Shown: positions 53,007-61,345, counted from the stretch's first letter. The stretch: DNA of 64,000 bases from Desulfobulbaceae bacterium (GCA_023230525.1 JALNXE010000003.1:24197-88196); one strand, 5' to 3'. Notes: generated from the sequence alone by a model not told the origin. A program made the numbers and translations.

Positions 53007-53798
53007 TTATCCTCCCAAGCCCTGGGCAAGTTTGGGCAGTATCCTTCCCATCATCTCGAACTGGCTGATCATGAGAGGGAGAAAATAACCAAGTGACAAT
53101 CCGACAAAAATAAAACCCACCCCGATATTGATCGGCATGCCGACAATGAGAATGGGAATCTGCGGCACGGTTTTGGCGATGATGCCCATGGCCACGTGGG
53201 AAAAGAAAACTGCGGCCGAGGCCGGGGCCATGATTTTGACCGACATCAGAAACATCCGACCCGTAGCCTGCATCATCCCCTCAAAGGTGGCCTGGCTGAC
53301 GTGCAGGGTTCCCGGTGCCACCCACCTGAAGCTTTCGAGCAGGGTTCTGATATAGAGATGATGCCCGTCAATGCCTAAAAAGATGAGAATGGCAAGGAGG
53401 TTCCAGAACTGGCCGATCAGCGAAACCTGGTTGCCGAACTGGGGGTCCATGACCCCGGCCATGCCCATCCCCATCTGGATGCCCACCATCTGGCCGGCAA
53501 TCTGCACCGCGTCAAAAATCAGCCGGGCGAACACGGCCAGAATGCCGGCAAAGCATACCTCGCTGGCAATGAAGACGAGAAAGCCGAGCATCGTGGCCGG
53601 CAGTTGTCCGGCATGGACCGGGACAACCGGCAGCAGGACCAGGGATGTGGCCACCGTCATGAGAATCTTGACCTGGGAGGGGACATTGCGCGAGCCGGTA
53701 ATCGGCATGAAAAAGAGCAACGGCCCCACTCTGATCATGATAATGATCAGGGCCAGGAATTGATTCAGTGTCCAGTTCAGCAAATTGGCGTCAACCAT
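53007..53798 (-). CDS. fliR: Flagellar export apparatus protein FliR
   Basis: 263 residues with about six membrane helices. IMIRVGPLLFFMPITGSRNVPSQVKI, GQMVGIQMGMGMAGVMDP and FSHVAMGIIAKTVPQIPILIVGMPINIGVG are FliR-family blocks. It forms the helical export channel with FliP and FliQ, encoded just upstream. No fusion to FlhB is seen, although the genes are only 3 bp apart. Confidence 0.95.
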   Translation of the reverse strand: MVDANLLNWTLNQFLALIIIMIRVGPLLFFMPITGSRNVPSQVKILMTVATSLVLLPVVPVHAGQLPATMLGFLVFIASEVCFAGILAVFARLIFDAVQIAGQMVGIQMGMGMAGVMDPQFGNQVSLIGQFWNLLAILIFLGIDGHHLYIRTLLESFRWVAPGTLHVSQATFEGMMQATGRMFLMSVKIMAPASAAVFFSHVAMGIIAKTVPQIPILIVGMPINIGVGFIFVGLSLGYFLPLMISQFEMMGRILPKLAQGLGG

Positions 53799-53811
53799 CG
53801 TTATCTCGCTG

Positions 53812-54081
53812 TCATCTGATGAGATTCGGGATGCTGAGAAAGAGATCCTGGGTGTAATCGGTCATTTTGATCAGCATCCAGGAGGAAAAAAAGAGCAGGG
53901 CAAGCATGACCGCAACGATCTTGGGCACAAAGGTCAGGGTCATTTCCTGAATCTGGGTCGTGGCCTGAAAAATGGCGATGAGCAGGCCGACCACCATGCC
54001 GATCAGCAGCAGCGGGGCGGAGAGCAGCAGGGATATGGCGATGGCATTCTGACCTAAGGTGATGGCTTTCATGGGATCCAT
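53812..54081 (-). CDS. fliQ: Flagellar export apparatus protein FliQ
   Basis: 89 residues, two membrane helices, the standard size. LLSAPLLLIGMVVGLLIAIFQATTQIQEMTLTFVPKI is the conserved core. Four copies pack around FliP/FliR in the export gate. It lies 2 bp after fliP. Confidence 0.96.
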   Translation of the reverse strand: MDPMKAITLGQNAIAISLLLSAPLLLIGMVVGLLIAIFQATTQIQEMTLTFVPKIVAVMLALLFFSSWMLIKMTDYTQDLFLSIPNLIR

Positions 54082-54083
54082 AT

Positions 54084-54830
54084 CTATACTCCGAAGCTTT
54101 TAACCAGTGAACCTACAATGAGATACCACCCGTCAACCAGCACAAAGAGCAGTAGTTTAAAGGGCAGCGAAACCATGACCGGGGGCAGCATCATCATGCC
54201 CATGGAGAGCAGGACGCTGGACACCACCATGTCAATGACCAGAAAGGGCAGAAAGAGAATGAAACCTATCTGGAAGGAGGTTTTCAGCTCACTGATGACA
54301 AAGGCGGGCACCAGTATGGTGGTGGGAACCTCGTCCTTGTTGGCCGGTTTCTGCATCTTGGCGATGCCGAGAAAAAGGCCGAGATCCTTTTCCCTGGTCT
54401 GTTTGAACATGAAGGCGCGCAGGGGTTTAATACCCTGGGTAAAGGCCTGCTGCAAATCAATCTGCTGATTCATGTACGGCTTGACCGCGGTCTCGTTCAT
54501 TTCTTTCAGGACCGGGGTCATGATGAAGATGGTCAGAAACAGGGCCAGCCCTATGAGCAGCTGGGCGGGCGGCATCTGCTGCGTGCCCAGGGCATTTCTC
54601 AGAAAGGAGAAGGCAACGACAAGCCTGGTGAAGCAGGTGGTCATTAAGATAATGGCCGGCGCAATGGAGAGAACGGTGAACATGAGCAGGATCTCGATGA
54701 GCACGGAAACCTGTTTGGGGTCGTTGGTATCCGCCATGCCGATCTGCACGGTCGGCAGGGTGACGGCCTGGCAGTCAGCCACTGCCAGAAGTAAAAGGAA
54801 AGGAGTGAGCAGCAACAGAAATTTTTTCAT
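54084..54830 (-). CDS. fliP: Flagellar export apparatus protein FliP
   Basis: 248 residues. Cleavable signal peptide at about 1-22, then TVLSIAPAIILMTTCFTRLVVAFSFLRNALGTQQMPPAQLLIGLALFLT split over two helices, and at the end PFLVIDMVVSSVLLSMGMMMLPPVMVSLPFKLLLFVLVDGW. These are the most conserved FliP sequences. The ATG overlaps the fliO stop by 4 bp. Five copies form the gate core. Confidence 0.97.
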   Translation of the reverse strand: MKKFLLLLTPFLLLLAVADCQAVTLPTVQIGMADTNDPKQVSVLIEILLMFTVLSIAPAIILMTTCFTRLVVAFSFLRNALGTQQMPPAQLLIGLALFLTIFIMTPVLKEMNETAVKPYMNQQIDLQQAFTQGIKPLRAFMFKQTREKDLGLFLGIAKMQKPANKDEVPTTILVPAFVISELKTSFQIGFILFLPFLVIDMVVSSVLLSMGMMMLPPVMVSLPFKLLLFVLVDGWYLIVGSLVKSFGV

Positions 54831-55333
54831 TGGCCGCCTCTTTTGACCACCTTGCCGAGCAGGGTGGCGAAAGATGTCTGCTGGGGCCTGTCTTCCGGGC
54901 TTTGCCGGACTTGGGCCGGGTTCGCCGCAAGCCGGGTCAGCATGGTGATCTGTTGGTCGGTAATGCCCAGGGCCAGGGTTTCATCCGCCACCTGCACCAC
55001 GGCGACATACTTTTTCGGGGCGATCATCTTGGTATCGATGATGGTGATCAGTTTGCCCTGCTGCAGCCCTGCCCGGCTCAGGCCGAGTTTCCGGAACCAG
55101 GCGGCCAGCAGCAGCATGATCCCCACCGTCAGTATCAGGGCGCCCATTACCTTCATGACGGTAAGGGCCAGCGAGGTGGTCCGGGCAAGATCCAGCACCG
55201 GTTCGGTTACCGCTTTTGCCGCCTGATCGTCGGCCGCCCAGGCGGGGATGGCGGAAACCGCCAGGGTTACCAGCATTGCCCGGAGCAACCGTCCGGTTCT
55301 CTGTGCTGATCTGTGCAGGAAGGAAGCTCTCAT
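54827..55333 (-). CDS. fliO: Flagellar biosynthesis protein FliO
   Basis: 168 residues from the ATG at 55333; the frame is open further upstream over the fliN end but without plausible starts. A signal-like sequence is at about 17-33 (ending PAWAAD), and a membrane helix at about 57-78 (VMGALILTVGIMLLLAAWF). The cytoplasmic tail contains the family core GKLITIIDTKMIAPKKYVAVVQVADETLALGITDQQITML. FliO helps assemble FliP. It is coupled to fliP by ATGA. Confidence 0.88.
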   Translation of the reverse strand: MRASFLHRSAQRTGRLLRAMLVTLAVSAIPAWAADDQAAKAVTEPVLDLARTTSLALTVMKVMGALILTVGIMLLLAAWFRKLGLSRAGLQQGKLITIIDTKMIAPKKYVAVVQVADETLALGITDQQITMLTRLAANPAQVRQSPEDRPQQTSFATLLGKVVKRGGQ

Positions 55334-55388
55334 AAGTTTCAACTCGCTAACTGCCTTTACGTGGAGGGGGAAGAACTTGTTCAGCTGC

Positions 55389-55829
55389 TTATGCCATGTT
55401 TTTAATGCGGTCTGCCTGGCTGATGATCTCCGTGATCCGCACGCCGAATCGGTCATTGACCACAATAACCTCGCCTTTACCCAGCAGCTTTCTGTTGACA
55501 TATATTTCCACCGGCTCACCAGCCGCCTTGTCCAGTTCGACCACAGACCCTTGCGTCAACTGCAGCATCTTGTCGATGATCATGCTGGTGCGTCCCAGCT
55601 CCACCGTGACATCCAGCGGAATGTCCAGCAGGAAATCAAGGTTGTGGCTGGAGGTCTGGGGGGCGCCGCTGTCCTCAATCTCATTGAAACTGGCGGGCCG
55701 GGAGGCTCCGCTATTGTTTTTGGCCAGGGAATCCCAGTCGTCTCCGCCGGCGGCAGTGCCAGCTCCGCTTTTCGGTTTCGCCTCTTCCAGGGCGTTTGCC
55801 CATGCATCATCCAAAGATTCATCCGCCAT
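55389..55829 (-). CDS. fliN: Flagellar motor switch protein FliN
   Basis: 146 residues. An Asp/Gly/Ala-rich N-terminal extension (about 1-60) precedes the SpoA domain: LLDIPLDVTVELGRTSMIIDKML, GSVVELDKAAGEPVEIYVN, GKGEVIVVNDRFGVRITEI. FliN forms the lower C-ring and binds the export ATPase complex. It starts 14 bp after fliM. Confidence 0.96.
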   Translation of the reverse strand: MADESLDDAWANALEEAKPKSGAGTAAGGDDWDSLAKNNSGASRPASFNEIEDSGAPQTSSHNLDFLLDIPLDVTVELGRTSMIIDKMLQLTQGSVVELDKAAGEPVEIYVNRKLLGKGEVIVVNDRFGVRITEIISQADRIKNMA

Positions 55830-55843
55830 TTTTTGTTTCTCCG

Positions 55844-56833
55844 TTAATCTCTTTCCCGGTCAAAGACCTTGCGTTTGATTAAAAAGGCCTTGTTGCCCCG
55901 GTGAATTCCGGGTGATCCCATATATTTTCTGATGCCGCTGACAAAGGCCGGCAGCATTTCATCTTTTCTTTTATCAAGCTGGATAATATCCCCCACCTCC
56001 AGGCTGAGAATGTCCCCGGCGGGAAGGACGGTCCGGCCCAATTCCGCCTTGAAGCCAACGGAAACATTTTTGATATTTTCGGTGAGTATCCGTTTGAGAC
56101 TGATATCCTCGTCGCTCTGCTCCCGCTGGAAAGTGGTCATCAGCTTCTGTTTGACGGATTCCAGGTTGGTGACCGGGATGCAGGAGGTGATGCTGCCCAC
56201 GGCCCGGTCCATATCCACCTCGTAGCGGTTGATGATGACCACGTCTTCCGGTTCGCAGATCTTGGCGAATTGCGGGTTGATTTCGCTGCGGATATGCTGA
56301 ACCTTGATGGGCTGCAGCGAGTACCAGGCCTTTTCCAGATCACTGAGGATGAGGTTGACGATGCGCTGGATCAGCCGCTGTTCAATGCCGGTGAAATCGC
56401 GGCCTTCAATCCTGACGTTTCTGGTGCCGCTGCCGCCCAGGAAGCTTTCCACAAAGGCGAAGACCAGTTTCGGCTCAATGACGAACAGGGCGTGGCCGCG
56501 AAATGGATCCATTTTAAAGATCTGCAGACTGCTGGGCACCGGCAGGGTGCGGACAAAGGCGCCGAAGCGTTCCAGTTCCATGGGGACCGCGGTAATATCC
56601 AGGATGCGCCGCAGCGAGGCGGAGATCGATGACCTGATGGAACGCAGAAACACATCATTGATGGCCTCCATGGCCGGCATTTTGACCTGGACGATACGTT
56701 CCTGCCGGCTGAAATCATAGGAAGAGTATTCGAGGGCCTCCTCGTCAAGCTGCTCTTCCGGTTCTTCAATGTCGCCCCCTGCAATTCCTTTTAATAGGGC
56801 GTCAACTTCGTCTTGGCTGAGGATTTGTTCCAT
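55844..56833 (-). CDS. fliM: Flagellar motor switch protein FliM
   Basis: 329 residues. The N-terminal CheY-binding peptide ILSQDEVDALLKG is intact (residues about 4-16). The middle domain has PGSLQIFKMDP-type sequence (here PVPSSLQIFKMDPFRGHALFVIEP) and FLGGSG. The C-terminal SpoA-like domain includes GDIIQLDKRKDE. FliM receives phospho-CheY (cheY is in the same cluster) and sets rotation direction. Confidence 0.96.
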   Translation of the reverse strand: MEQILSQDEVDALLKGIAGGDIEEPEEQLDEEALEYSSYDFSRQERIVQVKMPAMEAINDVFLRSIRSSISASLRRILDITAVPMELERFGAFVRTLPVPSSLQIFKMDPFRGHALFVIEPKLVFAFVESFLGGSGTRNVRIEGRDFTGIEQRLIQRIVNLILSDLEKAWYSLQPIKVQHIRSEINPQFAKICEPEDVVIINRYEVDMDRAVGSITSCIPVTNLESVKQKLMTTFQREQSDEDISLKRILTENIKNVSVGFKAELGRTVLPAGDILSLEVGDIIQLDKRKDEMLPAFVSGIRKYMGSPGIHRGNKAFLIKRKVFDRERD

Positions 56834-56887
56834 GGGGATCTATCGGCTTTCAGTTAGTGGCAAAATGCCGGTTCTGTTGTGAATGCA

Positions 56888-57388
56888 TTACTGGACGACG
56901 AATTCGGAAAAGTAGAGATTTTTGATCTTGTCTGGACGGGTTACCCGGTTGAAACGTTCGAGGAGCTCATCCCTGATCCGCAGTTTGCCCTCCGGCGTCA
57001 TCACCTCTTCAAAGGAGAGGCTGGTCAGCATCATGATGACGATATCCCTGAGCTTGGGTGTTACCTTCTGCACTCGGTCCGCCGCCTCCTTGGTGTCAAG
57101 TTCCAGGCTGATTTTCATTTTCAGGTAGCGGTTTCCCTTCGGGTCGGCCAGATTGACCACAAAAGGATCGAGAGTGACGATTTCGCCCACCGATTCCGGC
57201 GCGTCTGCCGGGTTGACCGGGACGTGCTCAACCGGCGGCGGTTTCGGGGCCAGGAACTTGGTGTAGGCAAAATAGCCGCCGGCGCCTAAAAGGAGGATGG
57301 CCACCCCCAGGATAATAAAGAGGATTGTCTTTGACTTCTTGATGGGCTCTACCGTCCCTTCTCCGGCCTTGGCCTGCTCTTCTGCCAT
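56888..57388 (-). CDS. fliL: Flagellar basal body-associated protein FliL
   Basis: 166 residues. A Lys-rich cytoplasmic start, a membrane helix at about 25-47 (TILFIILGVAILLLGAGGYFAYT), and a periplasmic domain with TLDPFVVNLADPKGNRYLKMKISLELD, LRDIVIMMLTSLSFEEVMTPEGKLRIRDELLERFN. This is the standard FliL, a stator-associated ring protein. First gene of the operon on the minus strand; a sigma-54-like promoter precedes it by ~55 bp. Confidence 0.95.
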   Translation of the reverse strand: MAEEQAKAGEGTVEPIKKSKTILFIILGVAILLLGAGGYFAYTKFLAPKPPPVEHVPVNPADAPESVGEIVTLDPFVVNLADPKGNRYLKMKISLELDTKEAADRVQKVTPKLRDIVIMMLTSLSFEEVMTPEGKLRIRDELLERFNRVTRPDKIKNLYFSEFVVQ

Positions 57389-57443
57389 TGTCTTGTCTCC
57401 CCAAAGAAAAAATCAGGTGTTATAGTTATCTGCCTACCCCTTC

Positions 57444-57459
57444 TGCGAGTATTATGCCA
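57444..57459 (-). promoter_or_regulatory. Sigma-54-like promoter of the fliL operon
   Basis: Minus strand: TGGCAT (57459-57454), 5 nt, TCGCA (57448-57444). The invariant GG and GC are at correct spacing; two other positions deviate from TGGCAC-N5-TTGCW. Transcription would begin about 45 nt before fliL. Many delta-proteobacterial flagellar operons are RpoN-dependent. Confidence 0.55.
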
Positions 57460-58073
57460 CAGTTGCCGGCAATAGTAAATCTGCGGATAACAGTCTGTTT
57501 TTATTCGTTTAGTCAGCGATAATCCCGCTCGATTTTTTTTGGAGATCTGCCCGCAGCAGCCGGCAATGGTCATTTTTCTGACTCCTGGCCGGATGAAAAG
57601 TCAAAAAAATGAAGGGTGCCGGGGCCATGAATAAAAAGGCATGGGCGATGACAAAAAAGACCTTTTATGGTAAAGGGCAACGATATTTTATGAAAGTGTC
57701 TAAGATGGCTGAAGTACTTAAAGTGCCTGAAGTTCAGACAATCTGATCTCGACAGATTAAACGTTGGTACCAAAATACAAGATCCAGAAAAGTGCCTAAA
57801 GTACTTAAAATACTTCAAGTGTCTAAAGTTATGGTACTTTCTGATCAGATAAAACCTTTAACTTTAAGTACTTTAGGCATTTTACGCATTTAAGTACTCA
57901 ATCTGGTAACAGGCCAGAATCCTTGGTTGTGGCTAACTCATTGAAATTACGTTACGACATCAGGAGTTCTGAAGTTAAAGGAGTTGTCCGGCCAGCTTCT
58001 ACCGCCCAATGTTTGGCCTGAGGGCAATTTCTATGTTTTCAAGATATCAGCAAAATAAAGAGGAGTAGGATAA
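57460..58073. other. Intergenic region between the divergent fliL and aconitase genes
   Basis: No ORF is supported here; a minus-strand frame (57570-57818) only reads through the nonamer repeats. The region is dominated by three 45-bp arrays of 9-bp repeats (57693-57901). The last ~170 bp before the aconitase ATG holds its ribosome site (GAGGAG about 58060) and presumably its promoter, which I cannot place with confidence. Confidence 0.5.
57693..57901. repeat. Three 5 x 9-bp nonamer arrays, the third inverted
   Basis: Array 1 (57693-57737), array 2 (57789-57833) and array 3 (57857-57901) each contain exactly five 9-bp units, 45 bp. The plus-strand consensus is AAAGTRCYT (examples AAAGTGCCT, AAAGTACTT); array 3 carries the reverse complement (AAGTACTTT, AGGCATTTT). 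Arrays 2 and 3 face each other across a 23-bp spacer and could pair as a long imperfect hairpin, best over units 3-5. A perfect AATCTG/CAGATT stem lies between arrays 1 and 2. Confidence 0.88.
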
Positions 58074-59993
58074 ATGGGTAAAACCGTTACGGAAAAAATA
58101 CTTGCAGCTCATCTGGTTGAAGGTGAGATGGTGAAAGGCAAAGAAATCGGCATCCGCATTGATCAGACCCTGACCCAGGATGCCACGGGGACCATGGCTT
58201 ATCTGGAATTTGAATCCATCGGCATCCCGCGGGTGCAGACCGAGTGTTCGGTCTGTTACGTGGATCACAATCTGCTGCAGTCGGATTTCAAGAATGCCGA
58301 TGACCACCGTTTTCTGCAAACCATTGCCCGAAAATACGGCCTCTATTTTTCCCCGCCGGGCAACGGCATTTCTCACCAGATCAATCTGGAGAGGTTCGGC
58401 AAGCCGGGCAAGACCCTGCTCGGCTCGGACAGCCATACCCCCACCGGCGGCGGGCTCGGCATGCTGGCCATCGGCGCCGGCGGACTCGATGTGGCCATGG
58501 CCATGGCCGGCAAGCCTTTTTACCTGGTCATGCCCAAGATTTACGGGGTGAAGCTCACCGGCAAATTTTCTCCCTGGGTGTCGGCCCGCGACGTGCTGCT
58601 GGAGCTGCTCCGCCAGCTCACGGTTAAAGGCGGGGTGGGCTACATCATGGAATATTTCGGGCCGGGGGTGAAAGAATTGTCCGCCACCGACCGGGCCTCC
58701 ATCACCAATTTCGGGGCCGAACTCGGGGCCACCACCTCGGTGTTTCCTTCGGACGGGAATACCCTGAAATTCCTCAAAAGCCAGGGCCGGGAAGATTGCT
58801 GGGTGGAGATCGTTGCCGATGCCGATGCCCGGTATGACAAGATCATTGAAATTGACCTCTCCACCCTGGAGCCCATGATTGCCTGCCCCTCATCGCCTGA
58901 TAACGTGGTGAAGGTGAGCGAGGTGGCCGGCCGGCCCGTTTCCCAGGTGCTGGTTGGTTCCTGTTCCAATTCCTCTCTGCGGGATCTGCTGGTGGTGGCC
59001 AAAACCCTGGCCGGCAGACAGGTGAGCAGCGAGGTGAGTTTCGAGATCAACCCGGGCAGCCGCCAGGTGCTGGAGAATCTCACCGCCATGGGGGAAATGC
59101 TGCCGCTCATTCACGCCGGGGCCAGGGTGCACCAGGCGGGGTGCCTCGGCTGTATCGGCATGGGCCAGGCCCCGGCCACCGGCACCATCTCGCTGCGCAC
59201 CTTCCCGCGCAACTTCCCCGGCCGCAGCGGTACGGTTGGCGATCAGGTCTATCTCTGCAGCCCGGAGGTGGCCGTTGCCTCAGCCATTACCGGCAAAATC
59301 ACCGATCCCCGGGACCTGGGCGCTTATCCGGCCTTTACCCTGCCGGATAAATATCTGCCCGGCGACTCCCGCATCGAGCCGCCGCTTACCGACGGCAGCG
59401 GGGTGCAGATCATCCGCGGGCCGAATATCGCCCCGTTCCCCACCTTTGCCCCCATGCCAGAAACCTGGCAGGGCACGGTGCTGCTTAAGGCTGGGGATAA
59501 CATCACCACGGATCATATTATGCCGGCCGGGGCCCAGATCCTGCCCCTGCGCAGCAATATCCCGGCGATCAGCGAATTTGTCTTCAAGGCCCTGGATGAG
59601 CATTTCAGCCAGCATGCCAGGGAGGCGGGCACCGGCATGATTGTCGGCGGCGACAATTACGGGCAGGGCTCTTCCCGGGAGCATGCGGCCCTGGCCCCCC
59701 GCTATCTCGGGGTGGAGGTGAAGCTGGTGAAAAGTTTTGCCCGCATCCATAAGGCCAATCTGATCAACTTCGGCATCCTCCCGCTGACCTTTGCCGATTC
59801 TGCCGATTATGGCCGGGTCAGGCAGGGTGCCAAGGTGGTCATCCCCGGCCTGCGCCAGGCCCTGGCCAGTGGGGCGCAGACCATTACCGTGGAGATCGAC
59901 GGCCAGGCTATTGTGACGGTTCTCGATGTTTCCGAGCGCCATCGGCAGATCCTGCTGGCCGGCGGGTTGCTCAATTGGGCCAAGGGAAATTAA
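58074..59993 (+). CDS. Aconitate hydratase (AcnA-like, ~640-residue type)
   Basis: 639 residues. [4Fe-4S] ligands are in VGSCSNSSLRD and QAGCLGCIGMG. Substrate and swivel-domain residues appear in LGSDSHTPTGGGLGMLAIGAGGLD, GDNITTDHIMPAGA and GDNYGQGSSREHAALAPRYLG. The domain order is that of the aconitase A/IPM isomerase superfamily, but at ~640 residues it is shorter than enteric AcnA (~890), matching the short aconitase group common in anaerobes. It interconverts citrate and isocitrate. The ATG has GAGGAG upstream. Confidence 0.93.
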   Translation: MGKTVTEKILAAHLVEGEMVKGKEIGIRIDQTLTQDATGTMAYLEFESIGIPRVQTECSVCYVDHNLLQSDFKNADDHRFLQTIARKYGLYFSPPGNGISHQINLERFGKPGKTLLGSDSHTPTGGGLGMLAIGAGGLDVAMAMAGKPFYLVMPKIYGVKLTGKFSPWVSARDVLLELLRQLTVKGGVGYIMEYFGPGVKELSATDRASITNFGAELGATTSVFPSDGNTLKFLKSQGREDCWVEIVADADARYDKIIEIDLSTLEPMIACPSSPDNVVKVSEVAGRPVSQVLVGSCSNSSLRDLLVVAKTLAGRQVSSEVSFEINPGSRQVLENLTAMGEMLPLIHAGARVHQAGCLGCIGMGQAPATGTISLRTFPRNFPGRSGTVGDQVYLCSPEVAVASAITGKITDPRDLGAYPAFTLPDKYLPGDSRIEPPLTDGSGVQIIRGPNIAPFPTFAPMPETWQGTVLLKAGDNITTDHIMPAGAQILPLRSNIPAISEFVFKALDEHFSQHAREAGTGMIVGGDNYGQGSSREHAALAPRYLGVEVKLVKSFARIHKANLINFGILPLTFADSADYGRVRQGAKVVIPGLRQALASGAQTITVEIDGQAIVTVLDVSERHRQILLAGGLLNWAKGN

Positions 59994-60257
59994 AAAAATT
60001 GTACTTTTGTGCCGCACAACTTGGGCAAGCATTCGCTCAGAGGTGGTTTTTCTGCTGCAGCAATGGGGGACAGGGGCGGTACAAAAAATTAGACTTTGCC
60101 TAATATATTGATTTTGTTTAATTATTTTGTTTTACTCAAGGAAAAGGGCAGGGAGTATAAAAAATTGTATTCAGTGAGGAAGGATTCAGTTTTGAGAAAA
60201 GATCCTATTCCCTTATACCGCAAGGGATTGAGAAGAAATTTTTTTTTATGAGCTGTT
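59994..60257 (+). other. Region upstream of the predicted sigma-54 small RNA
   Basis: No ORF. An 11-bp stem with one G-U pairs 60005-60015 with 60076-60086 around a 60-nt loop. Further down, ATTCAGT occurs twice (60169-60175, 60184-60190). A dyad TCCCTT-N7-AAGGGA (60209-60227) lies about 65 bp upstream of the predicted start site. These could be activator sites for the promoter at 60258. Confidence 0.4.
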
Positions 60258-60273
60258 TGGCACGCCTGTTGCT
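60258..60273 (+). promoter_or_regulatory. Sigma-54 promoter in the aconitase-DUF362 intergenic region
   Basis: TGGCAC (60258-60263), GCCTG spacer, TTGCT (60269-60273): an exact -24/-12 match to TGGCAC-N5-TTGCW. The start site would be near 60284. It has the same -24 and -12 boxes as the amtB promoter. Confidence 0.82.
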
Positions 60274-60283
60274 TTTACCACAG

Positions 60284-60354
60284 ATCAAGATAACAACTCT
60301 TATCTCCTTTCTCCAGAAAAAGGCCTATCCTGTCCCCCCAGGATCGGCCTTTTT
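60284..60354 (+). ncRNA. Predicted sigma-54-dependent small RNA (~71 nt)
   Basis: The interval from the predicted start (about 60284) to the end of an intrinsic terminator (60317-60354) is only ~71 nt and contains no ORF. The 5' half is unpaired and includes the pyrimidine tract TCTCCTTTCTCC (60303-60314), complementary to Shine-Dalgarno sequences. The 3' half is a terminator hairpin, AAAAAGGCC-ATCCTG/CAGGAT-GGCCTTTTT, with a C-rich loop. This is the architecture of a trans-acting regulatory RNA. It could instead be an attenuator leader for the DUF362 gene at 60410. Not tied to a known family. Confidence 0.6.
60317..60354 (+). terminator. Intrinsic terminator upstream of the DUF362 gene
   Basis: AAAAAGGCC (60317-60325) pairs with GGCCTTTTT (60346-60354) and ATCCTG with CAGGAT, with a C-rich loop. 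The A/T-flanked symmetry could also stop minus-strand transcripts. Confidence 0.9.
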
Positions 60355-60409
60355 CGTTTTGTACCGGCAATTGTCTTCCCCTTTCCCCTGTTTTTTCTGC
60401 TGACCACCC

Positions 60410-61345
60410 ATGGAAATTTCATCGCAAAAAGTAGGCATCCTGCGCTGCCCCGCCTATGACCGGCGGGCGCTTAAAGGGCAGGTGGCCACCCTGGCCCAGG
60501 CTCTGGGTTTTCATATCACGCCCGGCAGCAGGGTGCTGCTGAAACCGAACCTGGTTGCCGGCCGCGGCCACAACGGCCTGGCATGCACCCACCCGGAGTT
60601 TGTGGCCGCGGTGGCCCAGTGGTGTCTGGATTGCGGGGCCAGGGTAGCTGTAGGCGATTCCCCCGCCTTTGGCCGGGCGCCTGCGGTGATGCGGGCCTGC
60701 GGCATTACCGACAGCCTCCAGGGGCTGCCGGTTGAACTGATTCATTTCGGCACGGCCCGGCAGGTCAGACTTGCCTGCGGCGAGCGGATAACGCTTGCCG
60801 CCGAGCCGCTAGACTGCGATGTGCTGATCAATCTCCCCAAATTCAAGGCCCATTCCCAGACCCTGATTAGCCTGGCGGTGAAAAACTATTTCGGCACGGT
60901 GAAAGGCTTCGGCAAGGCCCTGCTCCATCAGAAACTGGGGGAGGATGAGCAGTCTTTCTGCCGGATGCTGGTGGATCTGCTGGCGGTTCTGCCCGGTGGG
61001 ATAAGTTTGATCGATGGGGTGCAGGCCATGCACCGAAGAGGGCCGATGAAAGGGGAGATGTTTCCCCTGGGGGTGGTGGCGGGCTCGGCCAATCCGGTGG
61101 CCCTGGATACCGCCATGCTGCTCCTGCTCGGTGTCGCGCCTGAACAGAGCATGATCTGGCAGGAGACGGCCCGGCAGAGGCTTACCGGGTTCAGGCCGGA
61201 GGAGCTTGTCTTCCCGTTACTCCAGCCGCGGGAGATAGCGGCGAACGGCTTTGTCCTGCCGTCGGAATTAAAACCGATCCCGTTTAAGCCCCTGCAGGTT
61301 TTCAACAGCATGGTCAAGCGGGTCCGGCTGCTGCTGCATTCGTGA
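60410..61345 (+). CDS. DUF362 domain protein
   Basis: 311 residues. The DUF362 core is visible: VLLKPNLVAGR, THPEFVAAVAQWCLDCGARVAVGDSP, VLINLPKFKAHSQTLISLAVKNYFGTVKG, LIDGVQAMHRRGP and PVALDTAMLLLLG. Cysteines are scattered and there is no added ferredoxin domain, unlike many DUF362 proteins. No membrane helix or signal peptide. The family is common in anaerobes; its activity is not established. No strong ribosome site precedes the ATG, and the transcript may come from the sigma-54 promoter by read-through. Confidence 0.85.
   Translation: MEISSQKVGILRCPAYDRRALKGQVATLAQALGFHITPGSRVLLKPNLVAGRGHNGLACTHPEFVAAVAQWCLDCGARVAVGDSPAFGRAPAVMRACGITDSLQGLPVELIHFGTARQVRLACGERITLAAEPLDCDVLINLPKFKAHSQTLISLAVKNYFGTVKGFGKALLHQKLGEDEQSFCRMLVDLLAVLPGGISLIDGVQAMHRRGPMKGEMFPLGVVAGSANPVALDTAMLLLLGVAPEQSMIWQETARQRLTGFRPEELVFPLLQPREIAANGFVLPSELKPIPFKPLQVFNSMVKRVRLLLHS

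Noticed and set aside
57570..57818. 82-codon minus-strand ORF (KYFKYFRHF pattern)
   Set aside because: Its tripeptide repetition comes from the 9-bp DNA repeats; no ribosome site.
57693..57901. CRISPR array
   Set aside because: Units are contiguous 9-mers without spacers; nothing in the window has CRISPR repeat-spacer form and no cas genes are present.
57693..57901. DnaA-box cluster / replication origin
   Set aside because: The 9-mers do not match TTATCCACA-type boxes, and no dnaA, dnaN or similar origin gene is nearby.
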